Source of the DNA: Gammaproteobacteria bacterium
GTDB taxonomy: Bacteria > Pseudomonadota > Gammaproteobacteria > JACKNK01
Direction of reading: 5' to 3'
NCBI GenBank assembly: GCA_024234955.1
Contig: JACKNK010000003.1
Location: 423,119 to 487,118 of the forward strand
DNA length: 64,000 nt
Shown: positions 50,547 to 58,864 of the stretch, piece by piece
Numbering within the stretch: position 1 is the first letter of the stretch
Layout: each line of letters begins with the position of its first letter
Notes under the pieces: model-generated
The model's input: the letters and a program-made list of their open reading frames with translations, nothing else
Database searches by the model: none
Told to the model about the DNA's origin: nothing
Position numbers and translations under genes: made by a program

Positions 50547-50590
50547 ACAAAGGCCGCGACCCCGGTTGGTACGGGGATCGCGGCCTTTGT
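50547..50590. terminator. large hairpin upstream of the EamA gene
   Basis: Arms ACAAAGGCCGCG-ACCCCG and CGGGG-ATCGCGGCCTTTGT (50547-50564, 50572-50590), nearly perfect over 18 pairs. On the minus strand it lies downstream of the gene at 50751-51419, so it probably terminates that transcript. Confidence 0.65.
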
Positions 50591-50736
50591 CTGATAACGA
50601 CGAGACGCTTAAATCACCAAACGCCTATCGAACCCGCCCTCCCCATGCACACGCGACAACACCGCGACGCAGTCGCGGCATCCGTACGTGAATGGAAAAA
50701 CGGCGCCAAAGATTCATGCGACCGACTCTGCAGTCG

Positions 50737-50760
50737 AACTCGTCAACTCGTCAACTCGTC
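50737..50760. repeat. three tandem copies of AACTCGTC
   Basis: 8-bp unit repeated three times without interruption, spanning the stop codon of the gene at 50751-51419. Because 8 is not a multiple of 3, a change in copy number would move the stop and alter the last residues. Confidence 0.85.
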
Positions 50761-51419
50761 AAGTCCGCAGTGACAGACGATCTGGGCGGCAACTGGTACT
50801 GAAACACCGCCTTGCCCCGGGCATCGAGCAACACCTCCAGGCCGATGGCGGGGTAGCGCCAACGTTTGCGCCCCTCGTCCTCCTCGACGACCTCGAGCGG
50901 TTGCCCGAAACGGGAAACCAACATGGCGTCGTCCAGACGTACATAGATCGGCACATATGTCACCCCGATCACCGGCTGCGCATCCAGCGTCGGCAAATCA
51001 TCCGGATGCACACCATAGCGCCACTCGCCCGTGGAACTGGGCTCGCGGCCACCGACGTGCGCCTTCAATCCATCGATGTCGATGCCGTTCAGATCGACCG
51101 TCAACACCACCCGGGAAATCATCGTCCCCAGCGGGATCAGGTCAAAGAACGCTTCAAGCCGGGCTTCCTCTACGGCAGCGCCATCGGCGGAAAACAGGGC
51201 AAGTTGCGCTTCCCGGACCCAGAGCTTGCGCGCCTCGGCCAGCGTCGTTTTCCCCAAGGTGATCGCAAACACGGTGTTCCGGCCTTCCGCGTCCACATCC
51301 ACCTGCCAAGGCATATCGGTGACCTGCTCAGGCTGGGTATCGCGAAGCCACCAGCCCACCAGAAAAAACACCCCGACCGCGAGCACACCGAACAACGCAT
51401 ACCGCAGGAAAGTTTTCAT
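50751..51419 (-). CDS. membrane-anchored protein of unknown function
   Basis: 222 residues. One N-terminal membrane segment (FLRYALFGVLAVGVFFLVGW), then a soluble, probably periplasmic domain: WQVDVDAEGRNTVFAITLGK, LAEARKLWVREAQLALFSAD, FDLIPLGTMISRVVLTVDLN and GLEVLLDARGKAVFQYQLPP. The repeated pattern 'G.TTL.EA...W' suggests a beta/alpha fold. No family is recognised. ATG at 51417-51419 follows a GGTGGTGG stretch. The stop lies within a tandem repeat. It diverges from the PfkB kinase gene, with 188 bases between starts. Confidence 0.75.
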   Translation of the reverse strand: MKTFLRYALFGVLAVGVFFLVGWWLRDTQPEQVTDMPWQVDVDAEGRNTVFAITLGKTTLAEARKLWVREAQLALFSADGAAVEEARLEAFFDLIPLGTMISRVVLTVDLNGIDIDGLKAHVGGREPSSTGEWRYGVHPDDLPTLDAQPVIGVTYVPIYVRLDDAMLVSRFGQPLEVVEEDEGRKRWRYPAIGLEVLLDARGKAVFQYQLPPRSSVTADLTS

Positions 51420-51607
51420 TCCACCACCCCTGAAACTCAAGCACGGAGTCTAACAGTATGCTCAGCCGCGCCTTGCCCCAGGAAATCCTTGCGGGCGCGA
51501 CGGGCACATGTGGCGTAAGTTTTTTATCAAAGCACGGAAGCGGTCGAACCGAGGTCGCGGGTTAGAATTCGTGCGCCCTTACCCATTTCGAAACCAAGGC
51601 TGTGGAA

Positions 51608-52594
51608 ATGAAGCAATACGACGTTTACGGCATCGGCAATGCGCTGGTGGATATGGATTACGAGGTCAGCGCCCAGGACCTGATCGACATGAACATCGAG
51701 AAGGGCGTAATGACCCTGGTCGAGGAAGATCATCAGATGCGCGTCATGGCGCACCTCGGCAGCCATCCGTGCAAGAAAAGCGCCGGCGGTTCGGCGGCCA
51801 ATTCCGTGATCGCGGTCAGCCAGTTCGGGGGCAAAGGCTTTTATTCCTGCAAGGTCGCCGACGACGAACTCGGTAATTTCTATCTCCAGGATCTGCAGGC
51901 CAACGGCGTGGACACCAACGTGCATGCCGTACGCGAAGCCGGTCATACCGGGCGCTGCCTGGTCATGGTCACGCCCGATGCGGACCGCACCATGGCGACC
52001 CATCTCGGCATCACCGGCGGCCTGTCTCAGGTCGAACTGGTCGAAGACAAGCTGCGCAGCGCCGACTACGCCTATATCGAGGGTTACCTTGTGACCTCGG
52101 ACAGCGCCCGAAGCGCCGCCATCCATGCCCGCCAAATCGCCGAGCAGGCCGGGGTGAAAACCTCGCTTTCACTATCCGATCCAAACATGGTCAAGTTCTT
52201 CAAGGATGGCCTGGAATCCATGATCGGCTCGTCCGTGGATCTGCTGTTCGCAAACGAGTCGGAAGCGATGGGCATGGCCGGTAGCGACAACCTCGAAGAT
52301 GCCATCACCTATTTGAAAACCCGTTCCCGCCAGTTCGCGGTCACGCTCGGCCCCAAGGGCGCGCTGGTGTGGGACGGCGCCAAGCTGATCGAGATCGAAC
52401 CGACCCCGGTCAAAGCCGTGGACACGGTGGGAGCCGGCGACATGTTTGCCGGCGCGTTCCTGTACGGGCTCACCCAGGGCTGGGATCACGCCCGCGCCGG
52501 ACGACTTGCTTCGAAAGCCTCGGCCCATCTGGTGACCGCGTATGGGCCGCGTATTTCCGCCGCACAGGCCAAAGGGCTGCTGGAAGGCATCTAG
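51608..52594 (+). CDS. PfkB-family sugar/nucleoside kinase (adenosine kinase-like)
   Basis: 328 residues. Seen: YDVYGIGNALVDMDYEVS, KSAGGSAANSVIAVSQFGGK (substrate-side GGSAAN), GRCLVMVTPDADRTMATHLG, ANESEA and the anion-hole signature VDTVGAGDMFAGAFLYGLTQ with the catalytic Asp in AGD. The two-domain PfkB pattern with DADRTM and SLSDPNMV is close to bacterial adenosine kinase-like enzymes, but the substrate is not proved. GTG at 51602 is an alternative; the ATG at 51608 is better spaced from AAGG. Confidence 0.9.
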   Translation: MKQYDVYGIGNALVDMDYEVSAQDLIDMNIEKGVMTLVEEDHQMRVMAHLGSHPCKKSAGGSAANSVIAVSQFGGKGFYSCKVADDELGNFYLQDLQANGVDTNVHAVREAGHTGRCLVMVTPDADRTMATHLGITGGLSQVELVEDKLRSADYAYIEGYLVTSDSARSAAIHARQIAEQAGVKTSLSLSDPNMVKFFKDGLESMIGSSVDLLFANESEAMGMAGSDNLEDAITYLKTRSRQFAVTLGPKGALVWDGAKLIEIEPTPVKAVDTVGAGDMFAGAFLYGLTQGWDHARAGRLASKASAHLVTAYGPRISAAQAKGLLEGI

Positions 52595-52611
52595 GCCGAT
52601 ACCCCAGTCGT

Positions 52612-52652
52612 ACAGGAACCTCGACAAGACAATGTCTTGTCGAGGTTCCTGT
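52612..52652. terminator. perfect 19-bp inverted repeat between convergent genes
   Basis: ACAGGAACCTCGACAAGAC and its exact complement are separated by only AAT. It lies between the stop of the kinase gene and the stop of truD. There is no T run, so it may end both transcripts by another route or be a mobile palindrome. Confidence 0.6.
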
Positions 52653-52655
52653 CAT

Positions 52656-53714
52656 TCACATCGGCGTTTCGGAGTCCGCCTCCCGGCTCTCGATCAGCTC
52701 GCGCAACAAGGCGGTGGCGTAAGCGCCGGCGGGCAGGCTGAACGTAAGAATCAGATCATCGTGTTCCCACGCCCAGGCGAAGCCTCGCGGACTGATCCGC
52801 AGGGCCCGGCGATCCTGACCCAGGCCGACATGCTCCAGGCCTTCGCACCATGCCTGCCAGTCGGACAAGGCCGCACTTTCCGCCGCATGCGCGTCCTCAC
52901 GGGTACGCAAACGACCACGCCCCCACAGCGGGCCACTGGGATGAATCTCGAACGCAGCGAGGCGTCGCGCCAAACCCACTTCGTTCGGATCCAGTTCAAA
53001 CACGTCGTCCATGTCCTCCATGACCACCAGCTCTCCGCTCAGCAGTTGATTCCAGCTGCCTTCATGGACGCGTTTCGCCAACACCTGGTTGAACAGAAAG
53101 GACCGTGCAGCGGACATGTACAGGCCGCGACGGTGACGGTCCCGCTCCCGCCTGCCGCGCAACAACATGGCCTCCGCCTTTTCGAGATTGCCACCGCCCC
53201 ATCCGAAACGTTGATCGCCAAAGTAGTTGGGCACGCCCTGCTCGGCGACGGCGGAAAGCCGTGCCGCCAGGCACGCCGTGTCCACATCCAGATCACGAAT
53301 CCGCAAACGGAATCGATTTCCCTCCAGCTCGCCACGGCGCAACTTGCGGCGGTGGCGCGCCCTTGTTAGAACCTCGAGTCGATCGTCATTCAATTGCGTC
53401 CAATCCGGCTCGGATCGACCTGCAAGACCCACCGAAAACCACTGCGTGGTCACCGCATTGCGATCCTTCATGCCGGCGTAACTGACGTCGCGCACCGGGA
53501 CATCCGCCAGCCGGGCAAGCTCTCTCGCCACCTGATCGGTATTCATGGCGCGTTTGCGCACTTGAATCAGCGCATGTTCCCCATCCCCATCCGGCTCGTA
53601 GCCGAGATTCTCATCGACCTGAAAATCCGCATCCTCAACGCGCAGACGCCCACTTCCGCAAGGGCCGCCATGTGCGTGCGGCAGATTCAGCCAGGCGTCA
53701 TTCAGATCAGGCAC
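52656..53714 (-). CDS. truD: tRNA pseudouridine(13) synthase
   Basis: 352 residues (E. coli 349). Makes pseudouridine 13 in tRNA. Seen: EDADFQVDENLGYEPDGDGE, HALIQVRKRAMNTDQVARELAR-type N-terminal segment, VSYAGMKDRNAVTTQWFSV (catalytic Asp in GMKDR), VPNYFGDQRFGWGGGNLEKAE, RSFLFNQVLAKRV, GPLWGRGRLRT, and the C-terminal FSLPAGAYATALLRELI. In E. coli truD lies directly before surE-pcm-nlpD-rpoS; here a transporter gene and rpoS come between. Confidence 0.96.
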   Translation of the reverse strand: MPDLNDAWLNLPHAHGGPCGSGRLRVEDADFQVDENLGYEPDGDGEHALIQVRKRAMNTDQVARELARLADVPVRDVSYAGMKDRNAVTTQWFSVGLAGRSEPDWTQLNDDRLEVLTRARHRRKLRRGELEGNRFRLRIRDLDVDTACLAARLSAVAEQGVPNYFGDQRFGWGGGNLEKAEAMLLRGRRERDRHRRGLYMSAARSFLFNQVLAKRVHEGSWNQLLSGELVVMEDMDDVFELDPNEVGLARRLAAFEIHPSGPLWGRGRLRTREDAHAAESAALSDWQAWCEGLEHVGLGQDRRALRISPRGFAWAWEHDDLILTFSLPAGAYATALLRELIESREADSETPM

Positions 53715-53716
53715 GT

Positions 53717-54589
53717 CTAAACCTCATTTCGGGCCAGGGCCGGGATGCGCGAGCGTCGCGATCGATGCGCGATCAACACCCCTGCCGTGAAGATCAACAG
53801 GGCGCCAAGCACATCGAACAGGTCGATACCTTCGCCCCAGAACAACCAGCCGTACGCACTCGCGAAGATCACAGACACGTAGGTGAACGGCGCCACCCTC
53901 CCCGCCGGGGCCAGGCCATAGGCGCGTGTCATGGAAAGCTGACCGAGCGTGGCACAGACGGCGATCATCCCGATCCAGGCCCAAGCGGTGGGCGTCGGCC
54001 AACGCCAGACAAGCCAGGCCGGGATCGCCGAGACCACGGTACCGATGATGGCAAACCAGCTCACCGTCCGGGTTCCCGGCTCGGTCGCCGAGAGACGCCG
54101 TACCGTGACTTTGGCAACGGCCGCAAACAATCCGCCTCCCAACGCGATCAACATGATCGGATCGAGTCCGGAAAAATCCGGACGGACGATCAGAAACACG
54201 CCCAGGAATCCAATCAGGATTGCGCTTCGCACCGACCAGGGCACCGATTCTGCCAGCCAGACCCAGGCCACCAACGGGATGAACAACGGTGCGGTCATCT
54301 TCAGAATCACCGCCTGCGCCAGTTCGATATTCGCCAAGGCATAGAAAAAACAGTACATCGCGGCGAGACCGGCCAGTGACCGCAGCAGATGCAAACGCCA
54401 AACCCGGGTTCCCAGACCGGCAGGACCCTGCTGCAACAGCCAGGGAAGCAGCAGCGCCGTTCCCAACAGATTGCGTAGGAACACGGTCATCTCATTGGGC
54501 AACGAACCATCCAGAGATTTGATCGCCGCGCCCATGGAGGCAAAGCAAAGCTCGGAGACGATCAGCCAGAGTGCGGCATTCACAACCAT
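53717..54589 (-). CDS. EamA-family (drug/metabolite) transporter
   Basis: 290 residues, ten membrane helices. Seen: LWLIVSELCFASMGAAIKSL, FLRNLLGTALLLPWLLQ, RSLAGLAAMYCFFYALANIE with LAQAVILKMTAPLFIPLVAW (first EamA repeat) and, in the second repeat, APFTYVSVIFASAYGWLFWG. Substrate unknown. The frame opens at 54643, but that start would lie inside the rpoS terminator; the ATG at 54587-54589 is used. The stop falls 2 bases before truD starts, so truD may be co-transcribed. Confidence 0.88.
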   Translation of the reverse strand: MVVNAALWLIVSELCFASMGAAIKSLDGSLPNEMTVFLRNLLGTALLLPWLLQQGPAGLGTRVWRLHLLRSLAGLAAMYCFFYALANIELAQAVILKMTAPLFIPLVAWVWLAESVPWSVRSAILIGFLGVFLIVRPDFSGLDPIMLIALGGGLFAAVAKVTVRRLSATEPGTRTVSWFAIIGTVVSAIPAWLVWRWPTPTAWAWIGMIAVCATLGQLSMTRAYGLAPAGRVAPFTYVSVIFASAYGWLFWGEGIDLFDVLGALLIFTAGVLIAHRSRRSRIPALARNEV

Positions 54590-54642
54590 GGTTCGAAACC
54601 GATACGCCCCGGTCGGGATGAATGAGGGAGGGATCGCCAACA

Positions 54643-54671
54643 AAAAAGGCCGCTCCGGGGAGCGGCCTTTG
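54643..54671 (-). terminator. rpoS terminator
   Basis: AAAGGCCGCT (54645-54654) and AGCGGCCTTT (54661-54670), 6-base loop; on the minus strand a TTTTTTG run follows. Lies 22 bases past the rpoS stop. Confidence 0.92.
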
Positions 54672-54692
54672 AGGCAAGCGATCTGGACTCGA

Positions 54693-55799
54693 TCAGCTTA
54701 TCAGGGCATCCCCGGAAAAGCCCTCGCGTTCCATGATCTCGCGAAGCCGGCGGAGGGCATCCATCTGAATCTGGCGCACCCGCTCACGGGTGACACCGAT
54801 CTCGTTACCGACCTCTTCCAGGGTCGCCCGCTCGTAACCTGCCAGACCGAAACGACGCTGGATCACCTCACGCTGCTTTTCATTGAGCTGCTTGAGCCAG
54901 ATGCAGAGATGATCCTGTAGGTTCTTCTCCTGAAGCAACATCGCCGGATCGACGCAATTCTCATCCGGGATGGTGTCGAGGAGCAGGCGGTCGCCATCTT
55001 CACCCACCGGGAGATCGACCGAAGTCACACGCTCGTTCAGACCGAGCATACGTTTGACGTCCTCGATCGGGCGATCGAGCTTGTCGGCAATCTCCTCGGC
55101 CGTCGGGGTGTGATCGAGCTTCTGTTCCAGATGCCGCGCCGCACGCAGATACAGGTTGATCTCCTTGATCACATGCACCGGCAGGCGAATGGTGCGCGTC
55201 TGATTCATGATCGCGCGTTCGATGGTCTGACGAATCCACCAGGTGGCGTAGGTGGAGAAGCGGAAGCCGCGCTCCGGGTCGAACTTCTCGACCGCCCGGA
55301 TCAGGCCGAGATTGCCCTCTTCGACCAGATCGAGCAGCGCCAGACCGCGATTGAGATAACGCCGTGCGACCTTGACCACCAGACGCAGATTGCTCTCAAT
55401 CATGCGTTTGCGACCGGACTCCTCACCCTTCTGCGCGAGTCGCGAGTAATAGACCTCCTCTTCCGCCGTCAACAGCGGCGAGAAGCCGATCTCGTTCAGA
55501 TACAGGCGGGTTGCATCGAGATCGCTGTCCGGGAAGTCCTGGGTCGTGGTACGACGGCGGCGGTTGCGACGCGTTGGGGACAAAATTGACTCGGTGACAT
55601 CCACATCGTCGTCGGCATCGTCGCCGGAATCGTCGTCCGAGTCATCGGCAGAACAGTTGGTGCCGGAATCGTCGTCGAGGGCTTCCGCGTCCGTGGCGTC
55701 ATCATCGTCGTCGTCCATCGGTTCTTCGAGGACGGCGGTGTCGTCATCAAGTTCCGCATCATCGAGAACTTTCGCGGATTGCTTGCCACGTTTACTCAT
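54693..55799 (-). CDS. rpoS: RNA polymerase sigma factor RpoS
   Basis: General stress and stationary-phase sigma factor. 368 residues (E. coli 330). The extra length is an N-terminal tract of about 65 residues, mostly Asp, with Glu, Ala and Ser. Then region 1.2 (DATRLYLNEIGFSPLLTAEE), region 2 (NLRLVVKVARRYLNRGLALL, DLVEEGNLGLIRAVEKFDPE, FSTYATWWIRQTIERAI), region 3 and region 4 (RRFGLAGYERATLEEVGNEI, GVTRERVRQIQMDALRRLRE). AAGGAG lies before the ATG at 55797-55799. Downstream of nlpD, as in E. coli, where an rpoS promoter lies inside nlpD. Confidence 0.96.
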   Translation of the reverse strand: MSKRGKQSAKVLDDAELDDDTAVLEEPMDDDDDDATDAEALDDDSGTNCSADDSDDDSGDDADDDVDVTESILSPTRRNRRRRTTTQDFPDSDLDATRLYLNEIGFSPLLTAEEEVYYSRLAQKGEESGRKRMIESNLRLVVKVARRYLNRGLALLDLVEEGNLGLIRAVEKFDPERGFRFSTYATWWIRQTIERAIMNQTRTIRLPVHVIKEINLYLRAARHLEQKLDHTPTAEEIADKLDRPIEDVKRMLGLNERVTSVDLPVGEDGDRLLLDTIPDENCVDPAMLLQEKNLQDHLCIWLKQLNEKQREVIQRRFGLAGYERATLEEVGNEIGVTRERVRQIQMDALRRLREIMEREGFSGDALIS

Positions 55800-55902
55800 C
55801 GGGCATTCTCCTTGGGTGGTGCGCACCGACTACGTTGGCCGGTGCTTGTTATCGTTTCGAGTCAGCCGACATTTATCGATCTGCCCAAAATCGGCGTTGT
55901 GT

Positions 55903-56796
55903 TCAGCGCCTCGGCAAATAAGTCAATGGATTGACGGGCTTACCGTTACGCCGAATCTCGAAATGCAGCTGGGGTTGCTTACCGGAAGCGCCTTTCAAGG
56001 CAATCTTTTCACCGGTGTTTACAGCCTGCCCCTCCCGCACCAGCAACTCGCTGTTGTGGGCATATGCACTCAAGTAGTTTTCATTATGTTTGACGATAAT
56101 AAGCTTGCCGTAGCCGACAAGTCCACTCCCGCTGTAAACGATTTTTCCACCTGCTGCAGCGCGCACGGGTTCGCCAATTTTTCCACCAATATCAATCCCT
56201 TTCCGACCGGTATGACGCGTTGAGAAGGTGCTCAGAACTGGGCCCTCGGTCGGCCATTGCCACCGAATTGGACCCTGCGTATACGCTGTTTCCTTGCGCG
56301 CCGGTGTCGATTTCTTTTTTTCGGCTGTCTGAGGTGCGCTGGGTGCAATTCGCTTTGGCGCGGCCTGCCCTTCCGAGCTCTGCGCGGGTACCGGTCGATC
56401 CTCGACTTTCGCAGGCTCGGACACCGGCGGTGCTACGGCACGGTCTTCGACGGGCGTGGGCCCGACCGCCTCCGCCAATTGCAACGGTTCGAGTCGCAAG
56501 TTCTGGCCAACGAAGATCGTGTACGGATCATCGATACCGTTCCACTCCGCCAGATCGCGAAAATCGACGCCGTACCGAAATGCCACCGAATAAAGGGTGT
56601 CGCCGCTCTGAACGACATGCGCGCCCTGGCTCGCACTGCTGCTGATGCTCAATTCACCGACGGGGGCCGGTGCGTCTTTACGCGGTCCACAGGCCACCAG
56701 CAAGATCGCCGTGAGCAGCAGACACGACGCGCCCCATAACGCTCCCCGAGACTTTCGCCCCAGTTTCGTGCCATGAGATCGGAACAGTCGGCGCAT
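55903..56796 (-). CDS. nlpD: NlpD-type lipoprotein, LysM plus degenerate M23 domain
   Basis: 297 residues. Lipobox LLVAC (C36). LysM domain at about 58-103 (HVVQSGDTLYSVAFRYGVDF, NGIDDPYTIFVGQNLRL). Pro/Ala/Glu-rich linker. C-terminal M23 fold (GIDIGGKIGEPVRAAAGGKI, LIIVKHNENYLSAYAHN, LHFEIRRNGKPVNPLTYL). The zinc ligands are incomplete: RKGIDI lacks the first His and QLHFE has only one of the HxH pair. Like E. coli NlpD, it should therefore activate an amidase (AmiC) rather than cut. Starts directly after the DedA-like gene. Confidence 0.94.
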   Translation of the reverse strand: MRRLFRSHGTKLGRKSRGALWGASCLLLTAILLVACGPRKDAPAPVGELSISSSASQGAHVVQSGDTLYSVAFRYGVDFRDLAEWNGIDDPYTIFVGQNLRLEPLQLAEAVGPTPVEDRAVAPPVSEPAKVEDRPVPAQSSEGQAAPKRIAPSAPQTAEKKKSTPARKETAYTQGPIRWQWPTEGPVLSTFSTRHTGRKGIDIGGKIGEPVRAAAGGKIVYSGSGLVGYGKLIIVKHNENYLSAYAHNSELLVREGQAVNTGEKIALKGASGKQPQLHFEIRRNGKPVNPLTYLPRR

Positions 56797-57378
56797 CTAC
56801 CCGCGTGTCAGGAAGTACGCAAGGATCACACCGATCACGACCACCCAGCCGATCCGATCGATGTATTCACGCAACTTCTTCTCCATGCTCGCCCCACCCC
56901 AGCGCATCAGGCCGGCGACCAGGAAGAAGCGGGTTCCACGACCGATTGCCGACGCCACCACGAAGGGCAGGAAGGCCATCGACATGGCCCCGGCGGCGAT
57001 GGTGAAGACCTTGTAGGGAATCGGCGAGAATCCGGCGATGAAGATTGCCCAGAATCCCCATTCCTCGAACCAGGCACGCGCGTGCAGGTAGCGATCCCAG
57101 TAACCGGCGTCGTGCAGCAGAGGTTCGATCAGATCGAAGAAAAACACCCCGATGAAATACCCGGCAACACCCCCGACCACGGATGCAACCGTGGTCAGAA
57201 ACGCGAAGTGCCAGGCCTTCTCCGGCTGCGCCAGCGACATCGGCGCCAGCATCACATCCGGCGGAATCGGAAAGAACGAGGATTCCGCGAAACTCAATCC
57301 ACCGAGAAACCAGGGCGCACGCGGGTGTCGCGACCAGGACATGGTTTTGTCGTACAAAGCAGAAAACAGCCGCATCAA
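56797..57378 (-). CDS. yqaA: DedA/YqaA-family membrane protein
   Basis: 193 residues, about four to five hydrophobic segments. Seen: RAPWFLGGLSFAESSFFPIP with PDVMLAPMSLAQP (FPIPPD is typical), GGVAGYFIGVFFFDLIEP, FIAGFSPIPYKVFTIAAGAM (the F.P.P.K...AG loop of the DedA superfamily) and ASAIGRGTRFFLVAGLM. DedA-superfamily proteins include lipid flippases; this subgroup (YqaA/VTT domain) is less studied. Overlaps pcm by 4 bases and touches nlpD. Confidence 0.9.
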   Translation of the reverse strand: MMRLFSALYDKTMSWSRHPRAPWFLGGLSFAESSFFPIPPDVMLAPMSLAQPEKAWHFAFLTTVASVVGGVAGYFIGVFFFDLIEPLLHDAGYWDRYLHARAWFEEWGFWAIFIAGFSPIPYKVFTIAAGAMSMAFLPFVVASAIGRGTRFFLVAGLMRWGGASMEKKLREYIDRIGWVVVIGVILAYFLTRG

Positions 57379-58037
57379 CGGGCTCCGGTGACCAGGGGGA
57401 CGAAACGTACCAGTTCCACGGTGCGTTCGCTGAAACGACCGGGTTCAAGGTGATCGATCACGCGCAACTCCTGGGCGTCGCCCGCGCCCACGGGGATGAC
57501 CATGCGCCCCCCCGGGCTCAGCTGATCGCGCAACGCCTGCGGGACACTGCTGGCCGCAGCGGTAACCATGATGGCATCGAACGGGCCGTTTTCCGGCCAG
57601 CCCCATCCCCCATCCGTGTGTTTGAAACGAACGTTGCTCACCCCCAGATCACGAATCAGGCGCGACGCCTGCTGATGCAGTGGCATCAGGCGTTCAACGC
57701 TGAAAACCTGCTCTACCAGCTGGGACAGCACATAGCACTGATACCCCGAGCCGGTACCGATCTCCAGTACCCGCGCAGGATGCGATTCGAGCAACAGTTC
57801 GGTCATGCGTGCGACCACGAACGGCTGGGAGATGGTCTGCCCATGCCCGATCGGCAACGCCGTATCTTCGTAGGCGTGCGAGGCCAGCGCCTCGTCCATG
57901 AACAGATGTCGCGGCGCACGACGCATCACCTCCAGCACCTTGAAGCTGGCAATGCCTTCATCCCCGAGACGGGCGATCAGGCGGTCGCGGGTACGCTGCG
58001 AGGTCATGCCGATGCCCTGGACGTTCAGCGCGCTCAT
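57375..58037 (-). CDS. pcm: protein-L-isoaspartate O-methyltransferase
   Basis: 220 residues (E. coli 208). Methylates isoaspartyl residues as a first step of protein repair, with SAM. Seen: MRRAPRHLFMDEALASHAYE, ALPIGHGQTISQPFVVARM, the SAM loop VLEIGTGSGYQCYVL, VFSVERLMPLH, DGGWGWPENGPFDAIMVTAA and LSPGGRMVIPVG. Overlaps surE (upstream) and the DedA-like gene (downstream) by 4 bases. Confidence 0.97.
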   Translation of the reverse strand: MSALNVQGIGMTSQRTRDRLIARLGDEGIASFKVLEVMRRAPRHLFMDEALASHAYEDTALPIGHGQTISQPFVVARMTELLLESHPARVLEIGTGSGYQCYVLSQLVEQVFSVERLMPLHQQASRLIRDLGVSNVRFKHTDGGWGWPENGPFDAIMVTAAASSVPQALRDQLSPGGRMVIPVGAGDAQELRVIDHLEPGRFSERTVELVRFVPLVTGAR

Positions 58038-58789
58038 GCGAGACCCGCCTCGTCGAGCCAGCCTGCGGTCACGGCCAGGGCAGAGTGGCGGGTCAGATCG
58101 ACATGAATCGGAGTCACCGAGACATAGTTTTCGCGCACGGCATGGAAATCCGTACCCGGACCGGCGTCCTGCTCCGGGCCGGCCGGACCGATCCAGAACA
58201 CTTCCAGACCGCGCGGGTTCACCGTCGGCACCGCCGGTTCCGCCTTGTGCCGATGACCCAGACGGGTCGCCTTGATGCCACGGATCTGCGCAAGCGGCAG
58301 ATCCGGAACGTTGACGTTGAGAATGCTGTCTGCCGCCAAGGGCGTGTCGCGCAGGTGCACTACCAGACGCCGCACGATCTCTGCAGCGGTATCGAAATGT
58401 TGCGGATCAAATGAGGCCATCGACACGGCAATCGCCGGCAGGCCGAGAAAACGCCCTTCCATCGCTGCCGCCACCGTGCCCGAATAAATCACGTCATCCC
58501 CCATGTTCGGGCCGGAATTGATACCGGAAACCACGATATCCGGCTCCGCATCGAGCAGCCCGGTGATCGCGACATGGACACAATCGGTCGGCGTACCGCT
58601 GGTGCGATAGATCCCATCCGGCTGGCGGACCACGCGCACCGGGGCATCGAGTGTCAGCGAATTGCTGGCGCCGCTGCGGTCCCGATCGGGCGCCACCACG
58701 GTGACCTCGCCGAGCGCCTGTAGCGCGTCGCGAAGGGCGAGCAGCCCGGGCGCGTAATAACCATCGTCGTTGGAGAGCAGGATGTGCAT
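58034..58789 (-). CDS. surE: 5'/3'-nucleotidase (stationary-phase survival protein)
   Basis: 251 residues (E. coli 253). Divalent-metal nucleotidase. Seen: the metal site ILLSNDDGYYAPGLLALRDA (adjacent Asp pair), VVAPDRDRSGASNSLTLD, YRTSGTPTDCVHVA, the VVSGINSGPNMGDDVIYSGT block and AAAMEGRFLGLPAIAVSM. It heads the surE-pcm-yqaA-nlpD run that leads to rpoS. Confidence 0.97.
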   Translation of the reverse strand: MHILLSNDDGYYAPGLLALRDALQALGEVTVVAPDRDRSGASNSLTLDAPVRVVRQPDGIYRTSGTPTDCVHVAITGLLDAEPDIVVSGINSGPNMGDDVIYSGTVAAAMEGRFLGLPAIAVSMASFDPQHFDTAAEIVRRLVVHLRDTPLAADSILNVNVPDLPLAQIRGIKATRLGHRHKAEPAVPTVNPRGLEVFWIGPAGPEQDAGPGTDFHAVRENYVSVTPIHVDLTRHSALAVTAGWLDEAGLA

Positions 58790-58864
58790 TAAAGGCAGTC
58801 AGGATCGAAGGCGCGGTCACTATACTGGATCGTCCGAAATGTCACAGCCCGTCCTGACCCGGCC

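Noticed and set aside
50737..50760. CRISPR-like repeat
   Set aside because: An 8-bp unit in three direct copies without spacers; no cas genes in the window.
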